The notes under the pieces: generated by a model
Database searches by the model: none
The model's input: the letters and a program-made list of their open reading frames with translations, nothing else
What the model was told of the DNA's origin: nothing
Made by a program: the position numbers and the translations under genes
Part shown: positions 1-6,263 of the stretch, piece after piece
Layout of the letters: each line of letters begins with the position of its first letter
Numbering within the stretch: the stretch's first letter is position 1
Source: Chloroflexota bacterium
GTDB taxonomy: Bacteria; Chloroflexota; Ktedonobacteria; Ktedonobacterales; JACDGC01
Assembly (NCBI GenBank): GCA_021812265.1
Contig: JAKAOI010000040.1
Coordinates: 1-10,526, forward strand
Length of the DNA stretch: 10,526 nt
Direction: 5' to 3'

Positions 1-45
1 ACAATTCTTTCGGCTTCCGAATAACCAATAAAGCTCTATAATTTT

Positions 46-75
46 GGAGGGCGGCCATCAAGGCCGCCTTTTTGT
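46..75 (+). terminator. Intrinsic terminator of an upstream + strand gene
   Basis: A perfect 7-bp stem, GGCGGCC (50-56) with GGCCGCC (62-68), has a 5-nt loop and is followed at once by five T residues (69-73). This is the classic rho-independent form on the + strand. The gene it ends lies left of the window. It has no T-run on the minus side, so it does not serve the minus-strand lipoprotein gene that stops at 156. Confidence 0.8.
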
Positions 76-155
76 GTATTTGAAATATCCGGCAACACAA
101 AGGGCGCGCCACAAAATAACATTGCCTTGCGCCACATTTGCCAATAGTATATTTT

Positions 156-947
156 CTATTGCAGCGGAACATTCATATAATCAATGATATTTGAGCTGGC
201 GGGATCATTAGGCGGGCTATTAATTGGTAACAGCCAATATACACGGCCATTTACTATTTGGCCTTCTGCGGCGCCGTCTGCGCTATTAAATGACACACTG
301 GCTCCCGAAGGAACCCGCACTAAATATACGGGCGAACTAGTTTCGGCTATTCCCAAACAAGTAGCATACGGGCGATCAAGCGCTATTCCCGGACGATAAC
401 ATTGCGGACCCCATGGACTGATTACTTTGCCGGTAACTATATTATACAGAGACAGTTGAAAGTATTTCCCTAATTCCATTGCTGTATCCCACACAAGATA
501 ATTGCCGTTCAACGCCACATTCAAACTGGGTGTGACGGGAAGCTGCACAGGCGCCGGTTGATCGAGATTCCATATCCATGCCGTTGATCCTTGCGGGACT
601 ACCCGCAAAAAATATAGTAAATTTCCCGAAAGATCTACTGACTGATACATATATGCGCTGGATGTATCCATTACGGTTGTTACTCCGCTTGTGAGATCGT
701 ATTTGCGTAATTGCGACCCATTTGGTGTTGAAATTGCATATACCACTACTTTACCATTCGTGGTTAAACCGCTCATTGGAGCGTTAAATTGCTCTTTCAC
801 TGCGCTGTCGATAAGAATTTTTTGATTCGTTATAACATTGGCTGCCCATGCTTCCCAATATTGGCTGCTGGAAGTATAATCAATATATAATATATAATAT
901 CCAATCTCCCGATCCCGTAATACCGCCAAAACCGCGTACTTCTCCAT
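156..947 (-). CDS. C-terminal part of frameshifted propeller-like lipoprotein
   Basis: This frame continues the lipoprotein that begins at 1395. The authentic portion starts near 889 with ILYIDYTSSS; the ~20 residues before it, from the ATG at 947, are probably an out-of-frame shadow of the upstream part. About 240 residues follow, made of short hydrophobic strand-like segments (VVVYAIS, LLYFLRV, NYLVWD, VYWLLP) alternating with Gly/Asn/Asp/Ser turns. This pattern suits a TolB/WD40-type beta-propeller in an extracytoplasmic protein, but no family motif settles it. The last residues are DYMNVPLQ. I see no terminator after the stop. The frame break at 882-900 means this half is made only if the repeat there contracts or the ribosome slips, or if the break is a sequence error. 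Function is unknown; the extracytoplasmic sensor or binding role is inference. Confidence 0.6.
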   Translation of the reverse strand: MEKYAVLAVLRDREIGYYILYIDYTSSSQYWEAWAANVITNQKILIDSAVKEQFNAPMSGLTTNGKVVVYAISTPNGSQLRKYDLTSGVTTVMDTSSAYMYQSVDLSGNLLYFLRVVPQGSTAWIWNLDQPAPVQLPVTPSLNVALNGNYLVWDTAMELGKYFQLSLYNIVTGKVISPWGPQCYRPGIALDRPYATCLGIAETSSPVYLVRVPSGASVSFNSADGAAEGQIVNGRVYWLLPINSPPNDPASSNIIDYMNVPLQ

Positions 948-1395
948 CCGGCGCTGGTGTTGCCGAGGCTATAGTATGTATTTTTTGATCGGCAAAACTA
1001 TAAAAATATACTGATTTGTAAGCGCTTTGATTGGTAGGAGTAACACCATTCCAACTGCCAAATAAAACAAAGCCATCTTGAGTAGCAATAGCAGGATCAC
1101 TGGCATAGAAATTGCCTAGATTGATTTGGAAAATTTTCCCCACGGCAGGCACACCCGACAATGAAGAGCTAAGACTGGGATCCAGAACAGCCAAAGGCGC
1201 CGGTGTTGCTGTATTTGTCGGAACGCTGTCGGTTGCTGTCGGCGCGCTGTTAGCTATTGTTGGGATACTGCCGGTTGCAATTGGAGACGACGCTTGCGTG
1301 GCAGATCCACCGGAATTACATGCGGTTATAATAAGGCTGAGAAAACACACCAGCGCAACCAGCCATTTGGCATAATTATTAGCGCGAATTCGCAT
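880..1395 (-). CDS. N-terminal part of frameshifted lipoprotein
   Basis: The first 26 residues form a lipoprotein signal peptide: a basic start (R2, R4, K10), a hydrophobic core, and the lipobox ITAC with the lipidated Cys at position 26. A Ser/Thr/Ala/Pro-rich linker follows to about residue 70, with repeated PT and TAT units, typical of a spacer that holds a domain away from the membrane. Then a globular, strand-rich region begins. The frame ends GDWILYIIY and stop, and the overlapping frame at 156-947 carries the obvious continuation ILYIDYTSS. The ATG at 1395 is supported by a GAGAGG Shine-Dalgarno about 8 nt upstream. With one 7-bp unit removed at 882-900 the two halves join into one 410-residue lipoprotein. 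The gene may be phase-variable, a recent pseudogene, or an assembly error; the sequence cannot decide. Confidence 0.7.
   Translation of the reverse strand: MRIRANNYAKWLVALVCFLSLIITACNSGGSATQASSPIATGSIPTIANSAPTATDSVPTNTATPAPLAVLDPSLSSSLSGVPAVGKIFQINLGNFYASDPAIATQDGFVLFGSWNGVTPTNQSAYKSVYFYSFADQKIHTIASATPAPDGEVRGFGGITGSGDWILYIIY
882..900. repeat. 7-bp tandem repeat at the lipoprotein frame break
   Basis: On the + strand AATATAT occurs twice (882-888 and 889-895) followed by a partial copy AATAT (896-900), about 2.7 units of period 7. It lies inside coding sequence, in the overlap of the two lipoprotein frames. Taking out one unit gives, on the minus strand, codons for D-W-I-L-Y-I-D-Y-T and restores an open frame from 1395 to 156. 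A unit length that is not a multiple of three makes every gain or loss of a copy a frame switch. Confidence 0.85.
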
Positions 1396-1430
1396 ATATG
1401 GAACCTCTCTTATTACTTTTTTTATGGCAC

Positions 1431-1459
1431 AATAAAAATCTATTTTTCTATACCGTCAA
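1431..1459 (-). promoter_or_regulatory. Possible internal promoter of the lipoprotein gene
   Basis: TTGACG (1459-1454) matches the -35 consensus at five of six bases. After a 17-bp spacer comes TTTATT (1436-1431), four of six against TATAAT. Transcription would start about 25-30 nt before the lipoprotein ATG at 1395. The region is AT-rich, so chance matches are easy. Confidence 0.35.
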
Positions 1460-1482
1460 CGCTTCTCTTAAAAAGAGAAGCG
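1460..1482. other. Perfect 10-bp hairpin
   Basis: CGCTTCTCTT (1460-1469) pairs with AAGAGAAGCG (1473-1482) across a 3-nt loop. It sits between the secreted-protein and lipoprotein genes. On the minus strand no clean T-run follows the stem, so it is more likely an mRNA-stability or partial-termination element than a textbook terminator. Confidence 0.6.
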
Positions 1483-1490
1483 TGATTACG

Positions 1491-1521
1491 ATGTATTTCT
1501 TCAAAATATGAAGAAATACAT
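1491..1521. other. Perfect 12-bp hairpin
   Basis: ATGTATTTCTTC (1491-1502) pairs with GAAGAAATACAT (1510-1521) across a 7-nt loop. It lies 8 bp from the hairpin at 1460-1482, so a minus-strand transcript would carry two consecutive stem-loops here. Confidence 0.6.
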
Positions 1522-1868
1522 ATTACAGCGCCAGCGCCGCCATATGGGGAACCGGAAGGGCAGATAATATATGGTTGGGAATTAAGTTTCGAGGGAGCAT
1601 TTAAGCGATTGACAATTTGAACACAATCGGGAGAAATTGTTTGTGATTTTAGCATAGATGGCTGGTCTCTGCAAAAGCAGAACCGGATATGGCAGTAAAA
1701 AGAACCGCCAAGAGCAGTGGACAAACAGCAAAAATTTTGATTTTCCAGTGAGACATACAACCTCCATAGACTTTATTTCACAAAACAGCAGTGTGACTAG
1801 CCGCACTGCAAGCCGATTTTCAATGAATTTAAACTTTCATGCGCATTGAAAAATCTCGGTGTTTCTCG

Positions 1869-1897
1869 ATTATAAAGCACACTTGTATGTATGTCAA
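1869..1897 (-). promoter_or_regulatory. Perfect-consensus sigma70 promoter
   Basis: On the minus strand TTGACA (1897-1892) is followed by exactly 17 bp and then TATAAT (1874-1869). All twelve bases match the housekeeping consensus at the optimal spacing. Just upstream (about 1900-1925) is an A-rich stretch like an UP element. Transcription would start near 1862, leaving a leader of about 105 nt before the secreted-protein ATG at 1756, and could run on into the lipoprotein gene. Confidence 0.85.
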
Positions 1898-1997
1898 CAC
1901 TTTTTTTGTTTTTCATTTTTGAATAAGCGGCAGCAATCTCTTGTGAATCTTTGCGCCGCCGCTTAGATAAAACTGTTCAGAAATAAAATAGAAACAA

Positions 1998-2879
1998 TTA
2001 GTTTTCCGGCACGGCGTGCGCTGCCTTCGCTTGATCCCATGCGTGGAAAGAGCTGCGCACCAGCGGCCCCGATTCAACATGACGGAAACCGAGTTGTTTG
2101 CCTATCTGCGCATATTCTTTAAATTCCTCTGGTGGGGCATACCGTAAAACCGGCAAATGCTCAAAACTTGGCCGCAAATATTGTCCGATAGTAACAATAT
2201 CCACATCATGTTCACGCAAATCATGCAGCAATTGCACAACTTCATCATGTTCTTCGCCAAGCCCCAGCATAAAGCCAGATTTGGTGGGAATATCCGGATT
2301 CAATTGCTTTGAAGCAGCTAATACTTTTAAAGATCTAGTATAAATTGCCTGCGGACGCACTTTTTTATACAGCCTTGGCGCCGTTTCCACATTATGATTA
2401 AAAATAGTGGGCTTGGCGTCAATAACCGTTTTTAACGCTTCCAGGTCACCTTTAAAATCAGGCGTCAGCACTTCTATGGAGACGTGCGGGTTCAGTCGAT
2501 AAATCCAGCGGATAGTTGCCGCAAACAGCGATGCGCCGCCATCCTTCAATTCATCGCGATCTACCGAAGTAACCACAACATGTTTCAATCCCATGTTTTG
2601 TACGGCTTCAGCAACTCTGCGCGGCTCTTCCCAATCTACAGCAAGCGGCCTGCCGGTTTTTACAGCGCAAAATCTACAGCTTCGAGTGCAGATATCCCCC
2701 AAGATCATAAAGGTTGCTGTGCGATGCGACCAGCACTCACCCATATTGGGGCAGCGCGCCTCTTCACAAACCGTGTGCAGTGTTTTACTGCGCATCAGTT
2801 GTTTCAGATTTTCATAAGTTTCGCCGCCGGGGGCGCGAACTTTCAGCCAATCTGGCCTACGTTCAGGAGCTTTTGTCAT
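1998..2879 (-). CDS. lipA: Lipoyl synthase (radical SAM)
   Basis: LipA inserts two sulfur atoms at C6 and C8 of octanoyl groups attached to lipoyl domains of 2-oxoacid dehydrogenases or the glycine cleavage H protein. It acts in the cytosol. The protein is 293 residues, normal for the family. The auxiliary cluster motif CX4CX5C is present (C38, C43, C49 in [12 protein letters not shown]), as is the radical SAM motif CX3CX2C (C64, C68, C71 in CTRSCRFC), followed by the usual A-V-x-x-G-x-P. The C-terminal RSS motif whose serine ligates the auxiliary cluster is intact (R275-S276-S277, in VRSSFHA). EVLTPDFKG and FNHNVET are further family hallmarks. The ATG at 2879 follows a GAGG ribosome site (2891-2888) at 8 nt. 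No lipB or lplA lies nearby, so the gene looks monocistronic. Confidence 0.97.
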   Translation of the reverse strand: MTKAPERRPDWLKVRAPGGETYENLKQLMRSKTLHTVCEEARCPNMGECWSHRTATFMILGDICTRSCRFCAVKTGRPLAVDWEEPRRVAEAVQNMGLKHVVVTSVDRDELKDGGASLFAATIRWIYRLNPHVSIEVLTPDFKGDLEALKTVIDAKPTIFNHNVETAPRLYKKVRPQAIYTRSLKVLAASKQLNPDIPTKSGFMLGLGEEHDEVVQLLHDLREHDVDIVTIGQYLRPSFEHLPVLRYAPPEEFKEYAQIGKQLGFRHVESGPLVRSSFHAWDQAKAAHAVPEN

Positions 2880-2905
2880 ACAGTATACCTCGGCTAAAAT
2901 AGTAA

Positions 2906-2911
2906 ATTATA
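2906..2911 (-). promoter_or_regulatory. Possible -10 element of lipA
   Basis: A perfect TATAAT on the minus strand sits 27 bp before the lipA ATG, with the GAGG ribosome site in between. No good -35 hexamer is found 16-18 bp upstream; that stretch is part of the closing stem of the structured element at 2914-3047. An activator or another sigma factor may be needed, or the hexamer is chance. Confidence 0.4.
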
Positions 2912-2913
2912 CA

Positions 2914-3047
2914 TAGGTTTTTGCTTGAACACTACAGGGCAGGGATACCTTACCCTGCGCTGACCAAAAGGGAAGCTGCGCAATGCGTGTAAACACGAAT
3001 TGCGCGAATGTATGAATCTTCAATCAAGTTATTCAAGCAAAATCCTA
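2914..3047. repeat. Structured palindromic element, copy 1
   Basis: The ends form a long stem: TAGG (2914-2917) with CCTA (3044-3047), one T-T mismatch, then TTTTGCTTGAA (2919-2929) with TTCAAGCAAAA (3032-3042). Inside are two further hairpins: GCAGGG (2939-2944) with CCCTGC (2953-2958), and GCGCAAT-g-CGTGT (2978-2990) with ACACG-a-ATTGCGC (2993-3005). The element is 134 bp, and its ends resemble those of the neighbouring 134-bp element at 3051-3184. It contains no convincing gene. It could be a MITE-like mobile repeat, an intergenic palindromic repeat, or a structured RNA. Confidence 0.65.
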
Positions 3048-3050
3048 ATT

Positions 3051-3184
3051 AGGGCTTTCGCTTGAACGAGAAGCGCATGGTTCTCGTATCTGCACAAAGG
3101 GAGGTCTGGGGACACCCCAGAACCCCATACAAGAGGCGTCGCCCCTTGTACATCCCCGATGTTCCATGCTGCAGCGAAAGTCCT
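3051..3184. repeat. Structured palindromic element, copy 2
   Basis: The closing stem is AGGGCTTTCGCT (3051-3062) with AGCGAAAGTCCT (3173-3184), 12 pairs including one G-U if RNA. Three hairpins lie inside: ACGAGAA (3066-3072) with TTCTCGT (3081-3087); TCTGGGG (3105-3111) with CCCCAGA (3115-3121), a 3-nt loop; and TACAAG-a-GGC (3128-3137) with GCC-c-CTTGTA (3141-3150). The left end GCTTGAAC and the right end GC-AAA-TCCT are shared with the element at 2914-3047. Both also carry a CAAA-GGGA stretch (near 2965 and 3094) before a strong hairpin. No coding function is seen. Confidence 0.65.
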
Positions 3185-3231
3185 GTTAATAAATAGTAAA
3201 AGAAGTCGGCGCCGCGCCGCAAGTATTTCAG

Positions 3232-4857
3232 CTATGAAAAATGCGCCGTTATCACATCGGATATACCGTCGGTATTTTTCACTGCAGAAAGCGCAGCAGC
3301 AGATATTTCGCGGTCAACGCTCAATATCATCAGCGCTTCACCTTGCGGGCCGGCGCCAAGATTCAGCGGACCGACATTCATACTATTAATATTAACACCG
3401 GCGTCGCCTAAAATGACACCCACCTTACCGACCATTCCGGGACGATCTTGATTTTTGCACAGCAAAATCGCTCCGCTTGGCGCAAAGTCGGTGGTATAGC
3501 CATCTACCCGCACAACACGCTCTTGGCCCCAAGTTACGGCGCCTGAAAGAATCTGCTCATCGGAGCCATCCAGCCCGCGCAACGTAATCAAATTTGCGTA
3601 TTGCTGCGGACTGTTCGATTTGCGCTCCGTAATCTCTATGCCGTGACGCTTTGCAACCGTATTGGCGCTGACAAAATTTACCCGATCTTCCGATATTGTT
3701 TCTGTCAGTCCTTTAATCAGCGCAACCCGAAGCGGATAGGTGTCTCCTTCGGCAACTTCGCCGTCATAGGTAATTTCAAAACGGCGGCTTTGTTTACGAT
3801 ACCATTGACGATAAAACAGGCCCAGCTTTTCCACCAACGCAACAAACGGGCGCAGTTTTGCTAAATCTTCAGGCAAAATCAGCGGAGCATTCACAGCAGC
3901 GCGCGGCGCGCCGCCTTGCAATATCTCAGCAGTCTGTTCACACACATCTATTGCTACCGTAATTTGCGCTTCTTTTGTGGAGGCGCCAAGATGCGGGGTC
4001 GCAATAACCTTAGGGTGGGCAAGCAATTTTTTGCCTATTTCATCGGCAGTCGGCGGCTCGACGGTAAAAACATCCAGCGCGGCGCCTGCAATATGTCCGC
4101 TTTCCAGCGCCGCCAGCAGCGCCGCTTCATCCACAACACCGCCTCGAGCAACGTTTAACACAAACGAACCGCGCGGCATTTTCTGAAATTGCTCAGCGCT
4201 AATAACATTTTTTGTCGCCGGAGTTAATGGCGTATGCGCCGTTAAAAAATCTGCTTTAGAAAGAACGCTATCTAAATCGGCCAGCTCAATGCCCATTTGT
4301 TCGGCAAAATCCGGAGAAACATAGGGATCCATAGCGGTTACACGCATCCCCATGCCCATAGCGCTGCGAGCTACACCCAAGCCTACCTTTCCTAAACCAA
4401 TAACCCCAAGTGTTTTACCGCGAACCTCTACGCCAACAAAACGCGAACGCTCCCATTTACCTGCTCGTAAAGACGCCACTGCGTCGGGAATTTGCCGCGC
4501 CAGCGCTAACAGCATAGCAATGGTGTGTTCTGCTGCAGCGCCAACATTTCCGGTAGGAGAATTAACCACAATAACGCCGCTGTTTGTGGCGGCGGCAACA
4601 TCAATATTATCTACACCAACACCGGCGCGCGCAATAACCCGCAAATGTAAACCTGCTCGTATCACATCGGCAGTTACCTTGGTTTCACTCCGCACAATCA
4701 GCGCGTCATATCCGCTGATAACCGTAACCAGCTCTGCGGGATCTAAGCCAACTCGCTGATCTACATCAGCAACTGAATCCAGCAGACGCAACCCCTCGGC
4801 GGCAATTTTATCGGTAACTAAAACACGCGGCCGCACATGTTCCGCTTCAGCGCTCAT
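3232..4857 (-). CDS. serA: D-3-phosphoglycerate dehydrogenase, long form
   Basis: SerA oxidises 3-phosphoglycerate to 3-phosphohydroxypyruvate with NAD, the first step of the phosphorylated serine pathway. At 541 residues it is the long form. Residues 10-100 and 285-315 form the substrate-binding domain. Residues 100-285 form the NAD-binding fold, with GLGKVG at 154-159 and D177 binding the NAD ribose. The catalytic set is R238 (NVARGGVVDE), E267 (FTVEPP) and H289 (PHLGAST). An intervening domain spans about 320-455, and a C-terminal ACT domain starts near 464 (ILLCKNQDRPGMVGKVG), the usual site of serine feedback control. The start ATG overlaps the stop of the upstream aminotransferase as ATGA, so the two are translationally coupled; a GGAG lies 9 nt upstream. 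It has a TAG stop. Other 2-hydroxyacid dehydrogenases are unlikely given the ACT domain. Confidence 0.95.
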   Translation of the reverse strand: MSAEAEHVRPRVLVTDKIAAEGLRLLDSVADVDQRVGLDPAELVTVISGYDALIVRSETKVTADVIRAGLHLRVIARAGVGVDNIDVAAATNSGVIVVNSPTGNVGAAAEHTIAMLLALARQIPDAVASLRAGKWERSRFVGVEVRGKTLGVIGLGKVGLGVARSAMGMGMRVTAMDPYVSPDFAEQMGIELADLDSVLSKADFLTAHTPLTPATKNVISAEQFQKMPRGSFVLNVARGGVVDEAALLAALESGHIAGAALDVFTVEPPTADEIGKKLLAHPKVIATPHLGASTKEAQITVAIDVCEQTAEILQGGAPRAAVNAPLILPEDLAKLRPFVALVEKLGLFYRQWYRKQSRRFEITYDGEVAEGDTYPLRVALIKGLTETISEDRVNFVSANTVAKRHGIEITERKSNSPQQYANLITLRGLDGSDEQILSGAVTWGQERVVRVDGYTTDFAPSGAILLCKNQDRPGMVGKVGVILGDAGVNINSMNVGPLNLGAGPQGEALMILSVDREISAAALSAVKNTDGISDVITAHFS

Positions 4858-5987
4858 TCACCCATTCTCCGTTCAACCGCGTTAAACGCCTCAGCCAAGT
4901 CATCAATAGTGGCGTATCCCATATGGCCGGCGCGGAATATTACACCATCCAGCTTGGCCTGCCCGCCGGCAAATACAACATTATCTTGTTCTTTCAGCGT
5001 TTTCAAAAATGTTTTTACATCCTTGCCCTCAGGACCATAAATGGCGGTTACTGTGTTAGAAGCAAAACGCTGATCGGCGAACAGCTTCAATCCCAATTCT
5101 TGCGCGCGGCGGCGCACATACGCGCCCATTTCTGCGTGGCGAGCAAAAACGTGTTCACGGCCCTCGGCGCGCATCATGGTTAAAGCAACATCCAACTGAT
5201 ACCACAGCGAAACAGGGATGGTGTATGGCGGGTAGCCATGAGACATTGCGTCTAACGCGCGATTCACATCCCAATAGAAACGCGGCAGTTTGGCTGATTT
5301 TGAAGCTTCCAAAGCGCGTTTGCTTGCCGCAAACATCATCAATCCGGGAGGTGTCATCCACCCTTTTTGCGATCCGGTAAACAGCATATCTATACCCAAT
5401 TCATCCATCGGCACAGAAACACAGCCAAGCGAACTGACGGCGTCTACCGAGATAAGCGCATCGGGAACAGCCGCAGCAATGGCTTTAGATAACGCGGCAA
5501 CGTCGTTGGCGACACTGGTAGATGTTTCATTATGGGTGAAGAAAACACCGCGCAAATTGGCAATTTGGCTAATTTTCTCTGCAACAACCGCGGGATCGGC
5601 GGCTTGCCCCCACGGAAAATCAATTTTTGTTACGTTTAGGCCAAAGGACTGAGCGGCCAACGCATATCTGTCACCAAAATTGCCGATAGAAATCACTGCC
5701 ACAGTGTCGGCGGGTGAAAAGAAATTTGCAATACTTACTTCCCAGCCGGCGCTGCCGGATCCCGGAAAACATAGGACCGGCTGTTCAGTTTGAAAAAAAT
5801 GCTGTAAATTTCCGGTAACTCGCCGCAAAATTTGAGTGAATTCTGGGCTGCGGTGATTCATCATCGGCCAAGCTCCGGCGGCGGCAACTTGCGGAGGCAC
5901 AGGTGTGGGTCCGGGCAGGCGAAAATTTGTTGCCTGCGGCGCTTGCGGAAGTGATACGGCGTTTGTTTTAGGATCGAGGGTGGTCAT
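4854..5987 (-). CDS. Class V aminotransferase, likely phosphoserine/serine type
   Basis: A fold-type I PLP enzyme of 377 residues in the alanine-glyoxylate / serine-pyruvate aminotransferase family. Visible family features are LPGPTPVPP (24-32), MNHRSPEF (43-50), the cofactor-phosphate loop GSGSAGWE (76-83), HNETSTS (152-158), the PLP-ring aspartate D182 in VDAVSS, the Schiff-base lysine K208 in GSQKGWMTPPG, and the substrate-carboxylate arginine R352 in FRAGHMG. It heads an operon with serA, whose ATG overlaps its TGA. By context it most likely transaminates 3-phosphohydroxypyruvate in place of a standard SerC; this is inference, and alanine-glyoxylate or serine-glyoxylate activity is possible. 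The ATG at 5987 follows a strong AAAGGAG site at 6 nt. An in-frame TGA directly precedes this ATG, so the start cannot lie further upstream. Confidence 0.88.
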   Translation of the reverse strand: MTTLDPKTNAVSLPQAPQATNFRLPGPTPVPPQVAAAGAWPMMNHRSPEFTQILRRVTGNLQHFFQTEQPVLCFPGSGSAGWEVSIANFFSPADTVAVISIGNFGDRYALAAQSFGLNVTKIDFPWGQAADPAVVAEKISQIANLRGVFFTHNETSTSVANDVAALSKAIAAAVPDALISVDAVSSLGCVSVPMDELGIDMLFTGSQKGWMTPPGLMMFAASKRALEASKSAKLPRFYWDVNRALDAMSHGYPPYTIPVSLWYQLDVALTMMRAEGREHVFARHAEMGAYVRRRAQELGLKLFADQRFASNTVTAIYGPEGKDVKTFLKTLKEQDNVVFAGGQAKLDGVIFRAGHMGYATIDDLAEAFNAVERRMGE

Positions 5988-6053
5988 TCATTTCTCCTTT
6001 TTGCGCATGAGACTGCTAGTGTTTTTGTTAAGAATGTGCTCAGCAGCCGGAGG

Positions 6054-6065
6054 TTCAACGTTGAA
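6054..6065. promoter_or_regulatory. 12-bp palindrome in the aminotransferase-serA leader
   Basis: TTCAACGTTGAA is a perfect palindrome lying about 40-50 bp downstream of the predicted transcription start and 67 bp before the first gene. Position and symmetry suit an operator for a dimeric repressor of serine synthesis. No regulator gene is nearby. Confidence 0.35.
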
Positions 6066-6110
6066 GCAAACACGCAATTCTGCCATGAGCATATGATCTG
6101 CGATATTATC

Positions 6111-6140
6111 AGTATACATGCGCAAGACATAACGTGTCTA
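6111..6140 (-). promoter_or_regulatory. Promoter of the aminotransferase-serA operon
   Basis: On the minus strand TAGACA (6140-6135) and TATACT (6116-6111) each match the sigma70 consensus at five of six bases, with an 18-bp spacer. The start would fall near 6104, giving a leader of roughly 115 nt. It is the best promoter between the methyltransferase stop at 6264 and the aminotransferase ATG at 5987. Confidence 0.6.
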
Positions 6141-6159
6141 CTGCCATGGTATCGGAAGC

Positions 6160-6217
6160 GGGTGATAAAAATACGGCAAAACAGCCGTGAAATAGCGAAA
6201 AAACGTTATATCACGGC
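6160..6217 (-). terminator. Probable terminator after the minus-strand methyltransferase
   Basis: GCCGTGA (6184-6190) pairs with TCACGGC (6211-6217), and the stem extends with interruptions toward a T-rich loop. On the minus strand the stem is followed by TGTTTTGCCGTATTTTT, a discontinuous T tract. It lies about 47 bp after the methyltransferase stop and upstream of the serA-operon promoter, where a terminator is expected. Confidence 0.5.
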
Positions 6218-6263
6218 AACGCAGAGATGACAAGATTCAGTTATTTCGTTCACACACAAGCGA

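Larger units (their letters stand above)
1440..1756 (-). pseudogene. Small secreted protein gene, reading frame broken
   Basis: A good ribosome site GGAGG (1765-1761) stands 4 nt before the ATG at 1756. From there a 35-codon frame encodes a near-ideal Sec signal peptide: lysines 5 and 7, a hydrophobic core containing PLLLAVLF, small residues, and AFA-E as a signal peptidase I site at residues 27-30. The frame then stops at 1649-1651. The sequence continues in another frame, open from about 1655 to 1440, with protein-like content: ISPDCVQIVNRLNAP, then PYIICPSGSPYGGAGAVICI, which has Cys, Gly, Ser and Pro suited to a secreted peptide. Joining the two needs one added base or two removed between about 1690 and 1650 and would give a protein of about 105 residues. 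No family is recognised. Alternatives are that only the 35-residue peptide is made, or that a sequencing error caused the break. The downstream part overlaps two strong hairpins, so its exact end is uncertain. Confidence 0.5.

Noticed and set aside
184..399. + strand frame opposite the lipoprotein
   Set aside because: It is a shadow of the minus-strand coding region, lacking a start signal and any domain.
1925..1964. Inverted repeat AAGCGGC / GCCGCTT downstream of lipA as a terminator
   Set aside because: On the minus strand the stem is followed by an A-rich run, not T; the T-run lies on the wrong side for either direction, and the loop is long.
3159..3389. + strand open frame entering serA from the structured region
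   Set aside because: It lies partly in the palindromic element and partly antisense to serA, with no ribosome site or recognisable protein features.
5988..6092. In-frame TGA before the aminotransferase as a recoded (selenocysteine) codon with an N-terminal extension
   Set aside because: A strong AAAGGAG site precedes the ATG just after the TGA, the family starts there, and no SECIS-like need is apparent.
5988..6263. T-box or riboswitch leader for the serine operon
   Set aside because: I found no T-box AGGGTGG-type anti-terminator motif and no terminator hairpin between the promoter and the ATG.
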